A DNA stretch of 64,000 bases from Vondammii sp040505895 (GTDB lineage: Bacteria > Pseudomonadota > Gammaproteobacteria > Chromatiales > Chromatiaceae), in contig JBEVXU010000002.1 of the NCBI GenBank assembly GCA_040505895.1, positions 62,001 to 126,000 of the forward strand. The letters run 5' to 3'. Each line of letters begins with the position of its first letter. Positions within the stretch are counted from its first letter, which is position 1. A program made the translations under genes and the position numbers. The notes below the pieces were generated by a model, which ran no database searches, was not told the origin of the DNA, and saw only the letters and a list, made by a program, of their open reading frames with translations. Shown piece by piece: positions 15,173-23,152 of this stretch.

Positions 15173-16456
15173 TCACGAGGTGTTCGAATCTGTATCTTTC
15201 GTGGACGGACATCGCATACCCAGCGTCTTGCGTATTTCGGTGATAGGGCCTTTCCCAGCCTTGATCTGGCTTCGTAATTCCTGAAGCCCTTTGTCTGCCG
15301 ATCGATCGATACGCGCTTCCCTGCTCTTCTGGATCGCCTTCTCCCGAGCAATGCGCTCCTCATGCACCTTGATCCCGAGGTTGGATTTAAACTCACCGTT
15401 TTTCAGTGCCTTACACAATGAATGCAGAAAACTCAGCTCGTCGTAGAGCGGTTTCATACCACGCTGCTCTGATCGGATCCTTCCTTCCAATTCATCAAGA
15501 ACGGCCTGGCGCTGGTCTGGAGGGACGACACTGAGATAGCGATCTGCCAACTCACGCTGGTTATCCGAAAGACGCCGCGGGTAGATCAATGGTGCATCGC
15601 CTTTACCGCAGACCACGAAATTTTTTCTTTCGCTGTTGTTGGTAGTAGTAGTTTTATTTATATAACTACTACTACAACTACCCGGCTTTAAATTTTGAGG
15701 GTGCAAATTTTGCACCCCCTCTTCCTCCGGCTTTAAATTTTGGCCTTGGTGATTGGCACCGTTTCGGCTGGGTGAATGACTGCGAAGCTCGGTCATGACC
15801 TTAGCACTGAATGAGAAGAAACGATGCGGCATGTCCTTTTCCACCGCTTCCGTTGCCTGTGCTCTGCGGACGATCGGGTGCTCATCGGTACATACATCGC
15901 GACCAGCTTTGATGTCTTCATCGATTGTATCCAGTACTCCACGGGCAACCGCTCGCACCCTGGCATGGCGATGATTAGTGGACTCACGCAAAAACTGCAT
16001 GTAGGAGGAGTCCAGATGGATCGCATCAACCAATGGCAAGGGTTCGTCATGCAAGGCAAAGACATTGCCGTGAAAACGGCCGCTAGCTCCCCTGACCCTG
16101 GCGCAGAGGGTCAGCCAGCGTGTTGCACGCAAAATTGCAATGGCTCGCGAGATAGTAGCCGTAGACGACACATTGGCCGTCTTCGCGATATAGGCATAAC
16201 TTGGAAACGCGGTGTTGCCACCAGCCTCACTGGCTTGGAGCCGAATGGCCATCCATACCAGCTTGTCCACAGGTTCGAGTATCGGATCTTGAACAACCAA
16301 TGTTGGAAAGGAGGCGTACCGGTTTCCGAGAAACAGCATCGTATCTGACGACGGATGGCCCGCACCGTCCTCGGCATGTTCTAGGGTGGCTTGTATCAGG
16401 GCATCCAGTGCCAATGTTTCGGGGCGAATCCCTAATCCGTCCTCATTCATTAACAC
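15173..16456 (-). CDS. STY4528-family ICE replication protein
   Basis: 427 residues. The N-terminal half has the family signature LEPVDKLVWMAIRLQASEAG and a winged-helix PSYAYIAKTANVSSTATISR typical of plasmid replication initiators; the C-terminal half is charged and helical (AREKAIQKSREARIDRS). Between them, near residues 240-285, lies a low-complexity linker (NLKPEEEG, NLHP, NLKPG, CSSSYINKTTTTNN) whose DNA contains strong palindromes. The family is found in PFGI-1/SPI-7 elements and is thought to act in replication of the circular form. Starts inside the end of the upstream DUF2857 gene (14 bp overlap). Confidence 0.85.
   Translation of the reverse strand: MLMNEDGLGIRPETLALDALIQATLEHAEDGAGHPSSDTMLFLGNRYASFPTLVVQDPILEPVDKLVWMAIRLQASEAGGNTAFPSYAYIAKTANVSSTATISRAIAILRATRWLTLCARVRGASGRFHGNVFALHDEPLPLVDAIHLDSSYMQFLRESTNHRHARVRAVARGVLDTIDEDIKAGRDVCTDEHPIVRRAQATEAVEKDMPHRFFSFSAKVMTELRSHSPSRNGANHQGQNLKPEEEGVQNLHPQNLKPGSCSSSYINKTTTTNNSERKNFVVCGKGDAPLIYPRRLSDNQRELADRYLSVVPPDQRQAVLDELEGRIRSEQRGMKPLYDELSFLHSLCKALKNGEFKSNLGIKVHEERIAREKAIQKSREARIDRSADKGLQELRSQIKAGKGPITEIRKTLGMRCPSTKDTDSNTS
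15642..15717. repeat. Palindromes inside the STY4528-like gene linker
   Basis: GTAGTAGTAGTT (15642-15653) and AACTACTACTAC (15664-15675) form a perfect 12-bp stem around an AT-rich loop. A second palindrome GGGTGCAAATTTTGCACCC occupies 15699-15717, related to the one at 15113-15130. CGGCTTTAAATTTTG appears twice (about 15683-15697 and 15728-15742). Such AT-rich repeats inside a replication gene could be an origin or binding sites of its product. Confidence 0.5.
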
Positions 16457-17051
16457 TCAACCGTTCGACAGCATCCAGTTCACTCTGGCCACTCAAATCT
16501 CCATACTGGTCCCAGCGTTGCGTCAGGTTCCAGATTGCCCGCATCGACAGACCGGTTTCGGCATGCAGTTCAAGGTAAACCGTTGGCGACAGTGGCCCTG
16601 ATTCATCTTCGTCAACCCGGTCGACCCAGGCATGCCAGAGCCTGTGAGTGCTCTCTTCATCAGGTTCCGGCGGGCGCCCTACGGATGGATCCACCGAGAG
16701 CATGCGACGCATCCGACTATACTCTCGTGGCCCCAGACCAAACAGGGTCTGCATCATTTCCAGTGGCGCATCTGCCGCTATGAGTGTCTGCTGTGTCTCT
16801 TCCGACTCACGCTGCTGGCGCAGATGATCCATCATGGGCCAATAGACCTGCCGGTCTAGCCCAATCTGCAGGCAATGTACCCGCAGGGACTCGACACGGT
16901 AGAGGTCCGAGAGACTCATCTCCCGGAGGGCCTCGATCTCACGTGGCCCAAAGTTCATGTTGCGCAGTGCGGGATAGTCGCCTTCAGCCAGACAGCGGAT
17001 CGCGTACATGAGTATGGCCGTAACCAGATCGGATTCCTTGGTTCCTTCCAT
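16443..17051 (-). CDS. DUF2857 / STY4526-like ICE protein
   Basis: 202 residues, beginning MEGTKESDLVTAILMYAIRC, with FGPREIEALREMSLSDLYRV and LFGLGPREYSRMRRML, the conserved blocks of DUF2857 proteins that sit between parB and the STY4528 gene in SPI-7-like elements. A helix-turn-helix-like repeat of the two GPRE segments is visible. It is 4 bp downstream of parB and overlaps the next gene, so it is in the same operon. Function unknown; a DNA-binding regulator of the element is plausible. Confidence 0.82.
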   Translation of the reverse strand: MEGTKESDLVTAILMYAIRCLAEGDYPALRNMNFGPREIEALREMSLSDLYRVESLRVHCLQIGLDRQVYWPMMDHLRQQRESEETQQTLIAADAPLEMMQTLFGLGPREYSRMRRMLSVDPSVGRPPEPDEESTHRLWHAWVDRVDEDESGPLSPTVYLELHAETGLSMRAIWNLTQRWDQYGDLSGQSELDAVERLSVNE

Positions 17052-17055
17052 TCCC

Positions 17056-18642
17056 CTACTCCCAGAGCCTTGTCTCGCTCTCTTCTACCAGATGATGTAT
17101 ACGGCGATAGGTATCCATCAGGTTGAGTAGATCACTCCAATCCTGTTCACCAAGCTGGCGCCAAAGTCGGTAGCCGGTATGTCCCGGATCGAGTGTCCAA
17201 ACACTGTTGAAAAGCAGGCCAGCATCTTGTTGTTCTAGTGCCTGGCAAAGGACTGATTCTGACGCCAGTGTGGGTACGATAGAATTGACCGGTGCAACGG
17301 TCATCTCTGCACACGCAGCAAGATGCCACCAGACCATGGATACCTGGCTCAGGGTGTCATCATCCAGTTGATCCGCAAGAGCCGGGTCCGGAACATCGCG
17401 GAGAATGAATCCTAGGCCTTTGCCGGACAGTGGTGCGACAAGATCCCCAATACCGTTTCGCTGCGCAAGACGAGCCGCCAATGTCCACGCCCGTCCACGC
17501 AATGATTTAAGATCACCAGGTCCCGACTGCCCTGCAGTCAGTATCTGTTCAACGACCGGCTCTGTCTTCTCAGTTAAATGATCGGGAACCCGCCCCTCTG
17601 AACTAGAAGAGGTTTCGTTATCAGCATCAGAAAATGGATCATCACCCAGTTCTTTTACCGGATCCTCATAACGCGTCTTGGGATCTGCACTGTTCTCATC
17701 TTTCATTGACGAATGGGCTGGTGACCCAGTCGCATCACGGCAGACCTCGTCTGCCTCATCCGCTTCACTATTATCGTCCTCGAATGCCGGAATATTCAGC
17801 TCACGCCCTGCAAGCTGTGCATTGAGTTCAACACGTACAGTCTGAATACTGACCTCAACCTGCTCCGCGATCTCTGTCTCGATCGCGCCGTGCAGCAGCC
17901 CGGTATCCCACTCGGTGGCATCGTATCGCCGACACAATGTGGCGAACACTTCATCGAAAACTGTCTCATCGCCCAGGGCATGTCTTTTCCAGACTTGGAA
18001 CGCCGCTCGATCCAAGGCACGAATTCGCTGAACCTGTGGTCTGCCCAGTCCGGCATTGAGCGCTTTCGGAATCAGTGGAAGCAGTCGCTTAACCGCGTAG
18101 CCCATGCGCGAAATCAGTCCATGGCTGAGACTGTAACCGCCGGCAGCCAGTGCTATTTGAAGTTTTCTCTGGGAGATCTCATCGGTATCCAGTTCTTCTT
18201 CGAGTAATTTCTTGATATCGAAGACAGCGAGGGCCTTATCAATAAATGTCAGAGCCCCGCGGAGGTCATTTTCCCTAAGGTGTGCCAGGAGAACATCCGA
18301 TTCTCGGCTCCACGGCTTGAACAAACACTGGACGCGGGCAAATTGAGAATCACCGGTCTCCGCGTACAGCTCTTGTAGCGCGACCAAGCGGGTATTGCCA
18401 CCCGAGTGGACAACATAGTAGGCAGTCTCTGGACGTTGCGTAATGACCAGTGGCTGATCGAGACCATTGGCACGAATTGAGGCCTTGATCCGATCAAACT
18501 CCGGATTTTTGCCATGACGGGGATTGCGGTCATAGGCCTTGATGCGCGTAATCTCCAGAAGCATTGGTTTCGGTGTATCAGTCTCCCCTACCTTCCCAGG
18601 TCCGATCAGGGTCTTGCCGTTAGTGGATTGGTTGTCCGGCAT
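17056..18642 (-). CDS. parB: ParB-family protein of PFGI-1-type ICEs
   Basis: 528 residues from ATG 18642, chosen because GGAAAAGAGTAAAGG lies just upstream and the longer frame to 18705 overlaps the regulator gene. The ParB/Spo0J nuclease-like N-domain is clear: LEITRIKAYDRNPRHGKNPE, ASIRANGLDQPLVITQR and VHSGGNTRLVALQELY, followed by an HTH (ISQRKLQIALAAGGYSLSHG). The long acidic C-terminus is typical of the ICE version (TIGR03764). No ParA is next to it, unlike in complete PFGI-1/SPI-7 elements. Likely role: maintenance or regulation of the element. Confidence 0.87.
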   Translation of the reverse strand: MPDNQSTNGKTLIGPGKVGETDTPKPMLLEITRIKAYDRNPRHGKNPEFDRIKASIRANGLDQPLVITQRPETAYYVVHSGGNTRLVALQELYAETGDSQFARVQCLFKPWSRESDVLLAHLRENDLRGALTFIDKALAVFDIKKLLEEELDTDEISQRKLQIALAAGGYSLSHGLISRMGYAVKRLLPLIPKALNAGLGRPQVQRIRALDRAAFQVWKRHALGDETVFDEVFATLCRRYDATEWDTGLLHGAIETEIAEQVEVSIQTVRVELNAQLAGRELNIPAFEDDNSEADEADEVCRDATGSPAHSSMKDENSADPKTRYEDPVKELGDDPFSDADNETSSSSEGRVPDHLTEKTEPVVEQILTAGQSGPGDLKSLRGRAWTLAARLAQRNGIGDLVAPLSGKGLGFILRDVPDPALADQLDDDTLSQVSMVWWHLAACAEMTVAPVNSIVPTLASESVLCQALEQQDAGLLFNSVWTLDPGHTGYRLWRQLGEQDWSDLLNLMDTYRRIHHLVEESETRLWE

Positions 18643-18646
18643 GCCT

Positions 18647-18934
18647 TTACTCTTTTCCCGATTCCGACGTATCGTATTCAGCCGCTTCCTCGCCCACGCC
18701 GACAAAGATCTCGGGATACCTGACGAGGCTATCCCTTAACACCACCTTCAACCGACCCTTGGTGCCCACAGCAACATGTCGGGTCATTTTCTCGATGCGG
18801 GTCGCCAGCAAGGCGCTGGCATACCGGTGTTTTCCCGCCAGTTGGTACAGGTATGAGACCGAATCGTTACAGACTCTTGCCACTTCGGCGCGTTCCCGCT
18901 TGGTTGCCGCTTGTAAGAATTGTCTTAGCTCCAT
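18647..18934 (-). CDS. Cro-like small DNA-binding regulator
   Basis: 95 residues from ATG 18934 (an ATG at 18955 is also open). ELRQFLQAATKRERAEVARV, CNDSVSYLYQLAGKHRYASA is the YdaS/Cro-type helix-turn-helix that replaces Cro in many phages and islands. It is divergent from the LexA/CI-like repressor gene at 19040, and an operator TTAGC-ACCAT-GCTTA lies 12 bp upstream of its ATG. It leads directly into parB (4-bp gap), so it is the first gene of the long minus-strand maintenance operon and probably under the CI-type repressor. Confidence 0.78.
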   Translation of the reverse strand: MELRQFLQAATKRERAEVARVCNDSVSYLYQLAGKHRYASALLATRIEKMTRHVAVGTKGRLKVVLRDSLVRYPEIFVGVGEEAAEYDTSESGKE

Positions 18935-18945
18935 GCAGCAAAACA

Positions 18946-18960
18946 TTAGCACCATGCTTA
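18946..18960. promoter_or_regulatory. Operator site in the CI/Cro divergent control region
   Basis: TTAGC-ACCAT-GCTTA, a near-perfect inverted repeat with 5-bp spacer, matching the sites at 19858 and 19821. Half sites GCTAA (19003-19007) and GGTGCTATA (19022-19030) lie on the repressor side. Confidence 0.6.
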
Positions 18961-19039
18961 TTTTCTGGCAATAAATATGATTAATTATATGTTTATCTTT
19001 GTGCTAAATTTTCTAGAAACTGGTGCTATACTATTTCGC

Positions 19040-19729
19040 ATGAAGCGAAAGCATGAATACATCAGACTCCAGAATCTTGAGCTGCTCATTGCCGAGGCTG
19101 GCTCAGCAGCCAAGCTTGCCCGAATCGTCGGCACCAACAGCTCATACCTCAGCCAAGTCCGCAACCAGATGCCGACCAAGAAGGGCACACCACGAGCAGT
19201 TGGGGACGATCTCGCCGAAAAACTAGAACGTGGAATGGACAAACCGGAAGGATGGATGGATGAATCTCATGATGGAGCACTGCAGCAACAACCAGCTGTT
19301 GCCCCGGAAACAAACGCCCACCCCGGACCGAATATCCAAGGCCTGTATCCGCTCATAGCCTGGGTGCAGGCTGGTGAGTGGTCCGAAATCTCCGAGGGCT
19401 ACGCACCTGCTTATGAGACTGATTTGCTTCCCTGTCCCGTAAGGTGCAGTGAGGAAACCTTCGTATTGCGTGTTCGCGGCGTCAGCATGGAACCTAAATT
19501 CCAGGAAGGCGATTTGATCTTCGTCGACCCCAATGTGGACGCAGTAAACGGCAAGTACGTGGTTGTAAAGCTTGAAGAGCCCAACGAGGCGACCTTCAAG
19601 CAACTGATAATCGAAGAAGATCGGCAATACCTGAAGGCACTGAATCCGGACTGGCCGAACCGCATCATCGAGGTCAACGAAACGGCCACAATTTGCGGTG
19701 TTGTGGTGTTCAAGGGAGAGGTGGTGTGA
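19040..19729 (+). CDS. LexA/CI-like S24 self-cleaving repressor
   Basis: 230 residues from the ATG at 19040; an in-frame ATG at 18977 exists but would put the promoter and half-operators inside the gene. N-terminal HTH (AKLARIVGTNSSYLSQVRNQ) binds DNA; C-terminal S24 peptidase has the catalytic Ser in VRGVSMEPKFQEGD (near 148) and Lys in GKYVVVKLEE (near 176), with a cleavage-site-like Ala-Gly segment AWVQAGEW. RecA-stimulated self-cleavage would release excision and replication genes. There is no ribosome site before 19040 and a TATACT lies 8 bp upstream, so the message may be leaderless. Confidence 0.85.
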   Translation: MKRKHEYIRLQNLELLIAEAGSAAKLARIVGTNSSYLSQVRNQMPTKKGTPRAVGDDLAEKLERGMDKPEGWMDESHDGALQQQPAVAPETNAHPGPNIQGLYPLIAWVQAGEWSEISEGYAPAYETDLLPCPVRCSEETFVLRVRGVSMEPKFQEGDLIFVDPNVDAVNGKYVVVKLEEPNEATFKQLIIEEDRQYLKALNPDWPNRIIEVNETATICGVVVFKGEVV

Positions 19730-19820
19730 TGCGCATTTTTAACGTGAGTATTGCTTTCACATAATTCAAAGGCTTGCTTCTATATGACGGTCCATTGTGT
19801 AAGGAGAGATGAATAACGCG

Positions 19821-19882
19821 GTAGCACACTGCTAAAAACAAAACACTTGTTAGAAAATTAGCACTGAGCTAATGTTCTTAGC
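19821..19882. promoter_or_regulatory. Operator cluster upstream of excisionase
   Basis: TAGC-ACACT-GCTA (19822-19834), perfect TTAGC-ACTGA-GCTAA (19858-19872) and a half site TTAGCACTA (19878-19886) precede the excisionase gene. The same motif occurs in the CI/Cro control region, so the repressor very likely also shuts the xis-int operon. Confidence 0.65.
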
Positions 19883-19965
19883 ACTACCAATGGTGAAGAC
19901 AGGCAGCAGAATGACAATGTGCATTTCTGCGATAGGTCCTTCAAATCACAATGTGCGAAAGGCAA

Positions 19966-20178
19966 ATGTCGTTGAATTATCTAACAATCGATAAATTTTC
20001 AGAGGTATCCGGTTATACAAAGGAAGCCATTCGCTCCAAAATCAAACGGGGGCAGTGGCTAGAAGGACGGGAATGGAAAAAAGCCCCGGATGGTCGGAAC
20101 CTCATTAGCATTGAGGGTTATGAACAATGGGTGGAAGGACAGGCGCGCGTGCCGCCAGTGGGTCGAGTATCGAGATAA
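19966..20178 (+). CDS. xis: Excisionase-like DNA-binding protein
   Basis: 70 residues from ATG 19966 (GAAAGGC upstream; an ATG at 19951 also reads in frame). NYLTIDKFSEVSGYTKEAIR then KRGQWLEGREWKKAPDGRNL matches small Xis-type winged helix proteins that bend attachment-site DNA and steer the integrase toward excision. It overlaps the first 17 codons of the integrase gene, a common xis-int arrangement, and lies downstream of three repressor-type operator sites. Confidence 0.78.
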   Translation: MSLNYLTIDKFSEVSGYTKEAIRSKIKRGQWLEGREWKKAPDGRNLISIEGYEQWVEGQARVPPVGRVSR

Positions 20179-21287
20179 GCTTTTACTACAAATGCGCCCG
20201 TTGCCGTGAGCGCCTCAAACTCAAACCAACTAAAGCCAACCTTCGCTACGCTGAAAATCTGAAAGGTGAAATTGAAAACGCAATTGCGAAAGGCATTTTC
20301 GACTATGCCGAGACCTTCCCTAACAGCGCCAAAGCGAAAATGTTCGCCAAGGTTGCAGGTGATGTGATCTCAGTCGAGGAGGCTCTCAAGACTTGGTTGA
20401 AAGGAGTCGAACCCCAAGTCGAGCGTAGCACTTACATCGACTATCGAAATACCGTCAACAATCATCTTATCCCTACCTTTGGCGAGTTGAAACTTTCCGA
20501 ACTTAACCGGGCTCATGTCAAGGATTGGGCTGCCGGGAAAGATGCATCCCGTAAACGTATCGCGAATATATTGAGCCCGTTGCGGCAAATGCTTGCCGAT
20601 GCGGTTGATGCTGAGCAGATCGGCAAGAATCCGCTCCACGGATGGACATACAAAAAAAGGGAGCCAGTAAAAGTCAGGGACGACATTGATCCTTTCACAC
20701 TAGAAGAACAAACGGCCATTATCACCAAACTTCCGGATCAGGCAGCCAACCTGATCCAGTTCGCATTCTGGACGGGGCTCCGCACCTCGGAACTCATTGC
20801 CCTGGAATGGGGTGACATCGACTGGGTACGGGGCGTAGCTTGGGTAAGGCGGGCCAAGGTTCGAGGTGAGCTGAAGCCCCCCAAAACAAAAGCAGGGATC
20901 AGAGAGGTCAAACTACTTCCACCTGCCGTCATGGCTCTAAACGCTCAGAAATCGCACACATTCATGACAGGACAAGAGGTTTTCCACAATCCACGTACCA
21001 ACTCGCCCTGGGAAGGTGATGGCGCGATACGAAAGACAGCCTGGGTTTATGCCTTAAAAAAGGCTGGCGTACGATATCGACGCCCCTACCAAACGCGCCA
21101 CACCTATGCATCTATGATGTTGACCGCTGGCGAAAACCCGGTATGGGTTGCCACTCAGATGGGACACAGAGACTGGTCCATGATCATCCGTGTATATGGA
21201 AGATGGATTCCAGAAGCGGATCCGAATGCAGGATCCAAGGCGGCGGCGCTTTGGGGAACACCATCAACTGAAATGAAGAATACCTAA
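20127..21287 (+). CDS. int: Tyrosine recombinase integrase (with DUF3596-type arm domain)
   Basis: 386 residues. The N-terminal arm-binding region SGSSIEISFYYKCARCRERL ... FDYAETFP is the DUF3596-type domain, followed by the SAM-like core-binding domain and the catalytic domain. All catalytic residues are present: Arg in WTGLRTSELIAL (near 218), His/Arg in YQTRHTYASMML (near 322), GH in ATQMGHRDW and the nucleophile Tyr in IIRVYGRWIP (near 356). It should integrate and excise the element at a tRNA or tmRNA 3' end. The tRNA/tmRNA-like end at 22972 is the nearest candidate site. Confidence 0.92.
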   Translation: MGGRTGARAASGSSIEISFYYKCARCRERLKLKPTKANLRYAENLKGEIENAIAKGIFDYAETFPNSAKAKMFAKVAGDVISVEEALKTWLKGVEPQVERSTYIDYRNTVNNHLIPTFGELKLSELNRAHVKDWAAGKDASRKRIANILSPLRQMLADAVDAEQIGKNPLHGWTYKKREPVKVRDDIDPFTLEEQTAIITKLPDQAANLIQFAFWTGLRTSELIALEWGDIDWVRGVAWVRRAKVRGELKPPKTKAGIREVKLLPPAVMALNAQKSHTFMTGQEVFHNPRTNSPWEGDGAIRKTAWVYALKKAGVRYRRPYQTRHTYASMMLTAGENPVWVATQMGHRDWSMIIRVYGRWIPEADPNAGSKAAALWGTPSTEMKNT

Positions 21288-21475
21288 GCTAGGCTTTCTT
21301 CACCAACGTTGAATGATGGCAGTTTTTCAGCCGCATACACCTACCATCCTGAGTGGTGCCTTCGCTGGCCTACCAGTCAAGTGAACCTCTTGGATTCTCC
21401 CTTGATTTTCAGATAAAATTCAGACAAATTGTTACCACTTATAAATAAGTGGGTACATTTTGTCTGGTGTCGGTA

Positions 21476-22069
21476 ATGAGAAAACAGCCTGAAGAGATTT
21501 TTCGCTCATGCGGTGGCCAGCTCCGTATGAGCGAGGCTATCGAGCACGGAATCACGCGCTACATGCTCTATTCCCTTAGAGACAAGGGAGTCATTGAGCG
21601 GGTTAGCAGAGGAGTCTACCGACTGGTGGAACTTCCGCCAATCAGTAACCCCGATCTGGTGACGGTGAGTCTTCGCTTCCCAAGGGCTGTCATCTGCCTT
21701 ATTTCTGCTCTGGCTTACCACGATATTACGACGCAGGTACCGCATAATGTCTCTGTGGCATTCCCCAGGGACTCACGGCTGCCATCGCTTGATTACCCGC
21801 CAATTCTGGCACACAAGTTCTCTGAACACGCATACCAATCCGGTATTGAGGAGCACCAAATCGACGGGGTGCCCGTCAAGGTCTACAGCCCTGAGAAAAC
21901 CCTCGCTGACTGTTTCAAATTCCGAAATAAAATCGGCATGGATTTGGTACTGGAGGCCTTTAAGCTTTACAAGTCGCAAAAGAAATTTAACCTTAGCGAA
22001 CTACTAAAACAGGCCAAGATTTGCCGGGTCGAAAAAGTGATGCAGCCTTACCTGGAAGCTATTCTATGA
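21476..22069 (+). CDS. abiEi: AbiEi-type antitoxin (type IV toxin-antitoxin), orphan
   Basis: 197 residues from ATG 21476. An N-terminal winged helix (RMSEAIEHGITRYMLYSLRD, GVIERVSRGVYRL) is followed by the AbiEi antitoxin domain (VYSPEKTLADCFKFRNKIG). In AbiE systems this protein represses its own operon and counters the nucleotidyltransferase toxin AbiEii. The next start overlaps its stop as ATGA, the normal coupling, but the toxin gene is cut after a few codons, so the antitoxin stands alone. Confidence 0.85.
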   Translation: MRKQPEEIFRSCGGQLRMSEAIEHGITRYMLYSLRDKGVIERVSRGVYRLVELPPISNPDLVTVSLRFPRAVICLISALAYHDITTQVPHNVSVAFPRDSRLPSLDYPPILAHKFSEHAYQSGIEEHQIDGVPVKVYSPEKTLADCFKFRNKIGMDLVLEAFKLYKSQKKFNLSELLKQAKICRVEKVMQPYLEAIL

Positions 22070-22164
22070 AGGATCTCAGACATATGGATATTGGCTCATG
22101 CATCCTTGGTCAGAATTATTCCTATCAGACTTTATCATCAGGTGATATAATAAACCCTGAATAA
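22066..22164 (+). pseudogene. AbiEii toxin remnant (first codons only)
   Basis: The frame coupled to AbiEi reads MKDLRHM, a start typical of AbiEii nucleotidyltransferases, and then changes to unrelated sequence (DIGSCILGQNYSYQ) before a stop at 22164. None of the nucleotidyltransferase motifs is present. A deletion or insertion junction therefore lies near 22087. Confidence 0.5.
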
Positions 22165-22186
22165 AGATCCAGGGATAGACACCCTA

Positions 22187-22522
22187 TTGGACCTACACGG
22201 TCAGATTATCGACCAAGGTGGTGGATACTGGATCAAGATCGAGGCATGGCGGGTTGAGGCCACCCAGGTGATCCCACATGGTGTCCGCTATTCGCTAACT
22301 CTGCACGAACCATACGGTAAGCGAATCTTAGGTTATGACAATGCACATTCAGCGAAGCCGCCAAAGAAATTCAAGTTTGCAGGGCGAATATTGCCTTATG
22401 ACCACCGGCACCGCCATGTATCAGACAAGGGCGTACCTTATGCGTTCAAGGATACCTATCAACTTCTTTCGGACTTCTTCGCGGAAGTAGATCGCGTGCT
22501 GCTAGAGGTAAGAAAACGATGA
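22187..22522 (+). CDS. tumE: TumE-family toxin (DUF6516)
   Basis: 111 residues starting with TTG (AGGGA about 10 nt upstream). GGGYWIKIEAWRVEATQ, RYSLTLHEPYGKRILGYDNAH and KFKFAGRILPYDHRHRH are the blocks of the TumE/DUF6516 family, the toxin component of recently recognised TumE-TumA pairs. The downstream HTH gene overlaps it by 4 bp, as expected for its antitoxin. Mode of toxicity is not known to me. Confidence 0.8.
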   Translation: MDLHGQIIDQGGGYWIKIEAWRVEATQVIPHGVRYSLTLHEPYGKRILGYDNAHSAKPPKKFKFAGRILPYDHRHRHVSDKGVPYAFKDTYQLLSDFFAEVDRVLLEVRKR

Positions 22523-22869
22523 AGACCATCACGATTGGCATCATGCCGCAAGAAAAGATCCGTAATCGGATATTGGCCATTGCCAGTGGGAAATACAAAC
22601 CAAAACGGGGTGAGCCCAAAATCTGGTTCACCTCAATGAAGTCGCTGGCAGAGGTCCTAAGCGATGAGAATCGCGCTCTTCTCAAAGTAATGGCTGAGAT
22701 ACATCCAGAGTCGATTTCGGCTTTAGCGAGAGCCAGCGGGCGGAAGCCGGGAAACCTATCCAGAACCCTCAAAACCATGTCACGATATGGCATCGTGGAG
22801 ATGAAGCGAGAGAAGAATTTTGTCCGTCCGATCGCCAAGGCGACTGAGTTCCGTATCATCGCAGCATGA
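22519..22869 (+). CDS. tumA: TumA-like HTH antitoxin
   Basis: 116 residues, ATG overlapping the TumE stop. An N-terminal segment ILAIASGKYKPKRGEPKIWF is followed by a winged helix HPESISALARASGRKPGNLS with recognition helix and KTMSRYGIVEMKREKNFVRP wing. This matches the HVO_A0114-type DNA-binding proteins that pair with TumE toxins. Expected to neutralise TumE and autoregulate the pair. Confidence 0.8.
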   Translation: MKTITIGIMPQEKIRNRILAIASGKYKPKRGEPKIWFTSMKSLAEVLSDENRALLKVMAEIHPESISALARASGRKPGNLSRTLKTMSRYGIVEMKREKNFVRPIAKATEFRIIAA

Positions 22870-22971
22870 GCACATTAGATGGCCCACTGAGCACCACTCG
22901 ATACTTTGGAATTTTATTCGGTCAACATCCAGACAACATGGAAACGCAACTTATTGATTTTATTAATACGA

Positions 22972-23000
22972 ACGCGGGTTCGATTCCCGCCGCCCCACCA
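22972..23000 (+). other. tRNA/tmRNA-like 3' end (probable attachment site)
   Basis: GCGGGTTCGATTCCCGC is a complete T arm, followed by CGCCCCACCA, an acceptor strand with CCA. The 5' part of any tRNA is missing; AT-rich DNA precedes. The sequence is closest to tmRNA (ssrA) ends, one base shorter in the acceptor. A transcription terminator follows directly, as it would behind the intact gene. Likely the border left by an element integrated into this gene. Confidence 0.6.
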
Positions 23001-23006
23001 AATAAC

Positions 23007-23038
23007 AAAGGTCAACCATTCTCGGTTGGCCTTTTTTA
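23007..23038 (+). terminator. Rho-independent terminator behind the tRNA/tmRNA-like end
   Basis: AAGGTCAACC-ATTCTC-GGTTGGCCTT stem-loop followed by a T-rich run (CCTTTTTTATT). Confidence 0.75.
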
Positions 23039-23152
23039 TTTCTATTGCCGACAGTATTAAAAGCCAGGTAAACAATCAGAAGAACTATCATCATGGAAGG
23101 TGACGATGGACGGCAGAAATCACCATCAAGCCCAATTCATTTATGACCACGG

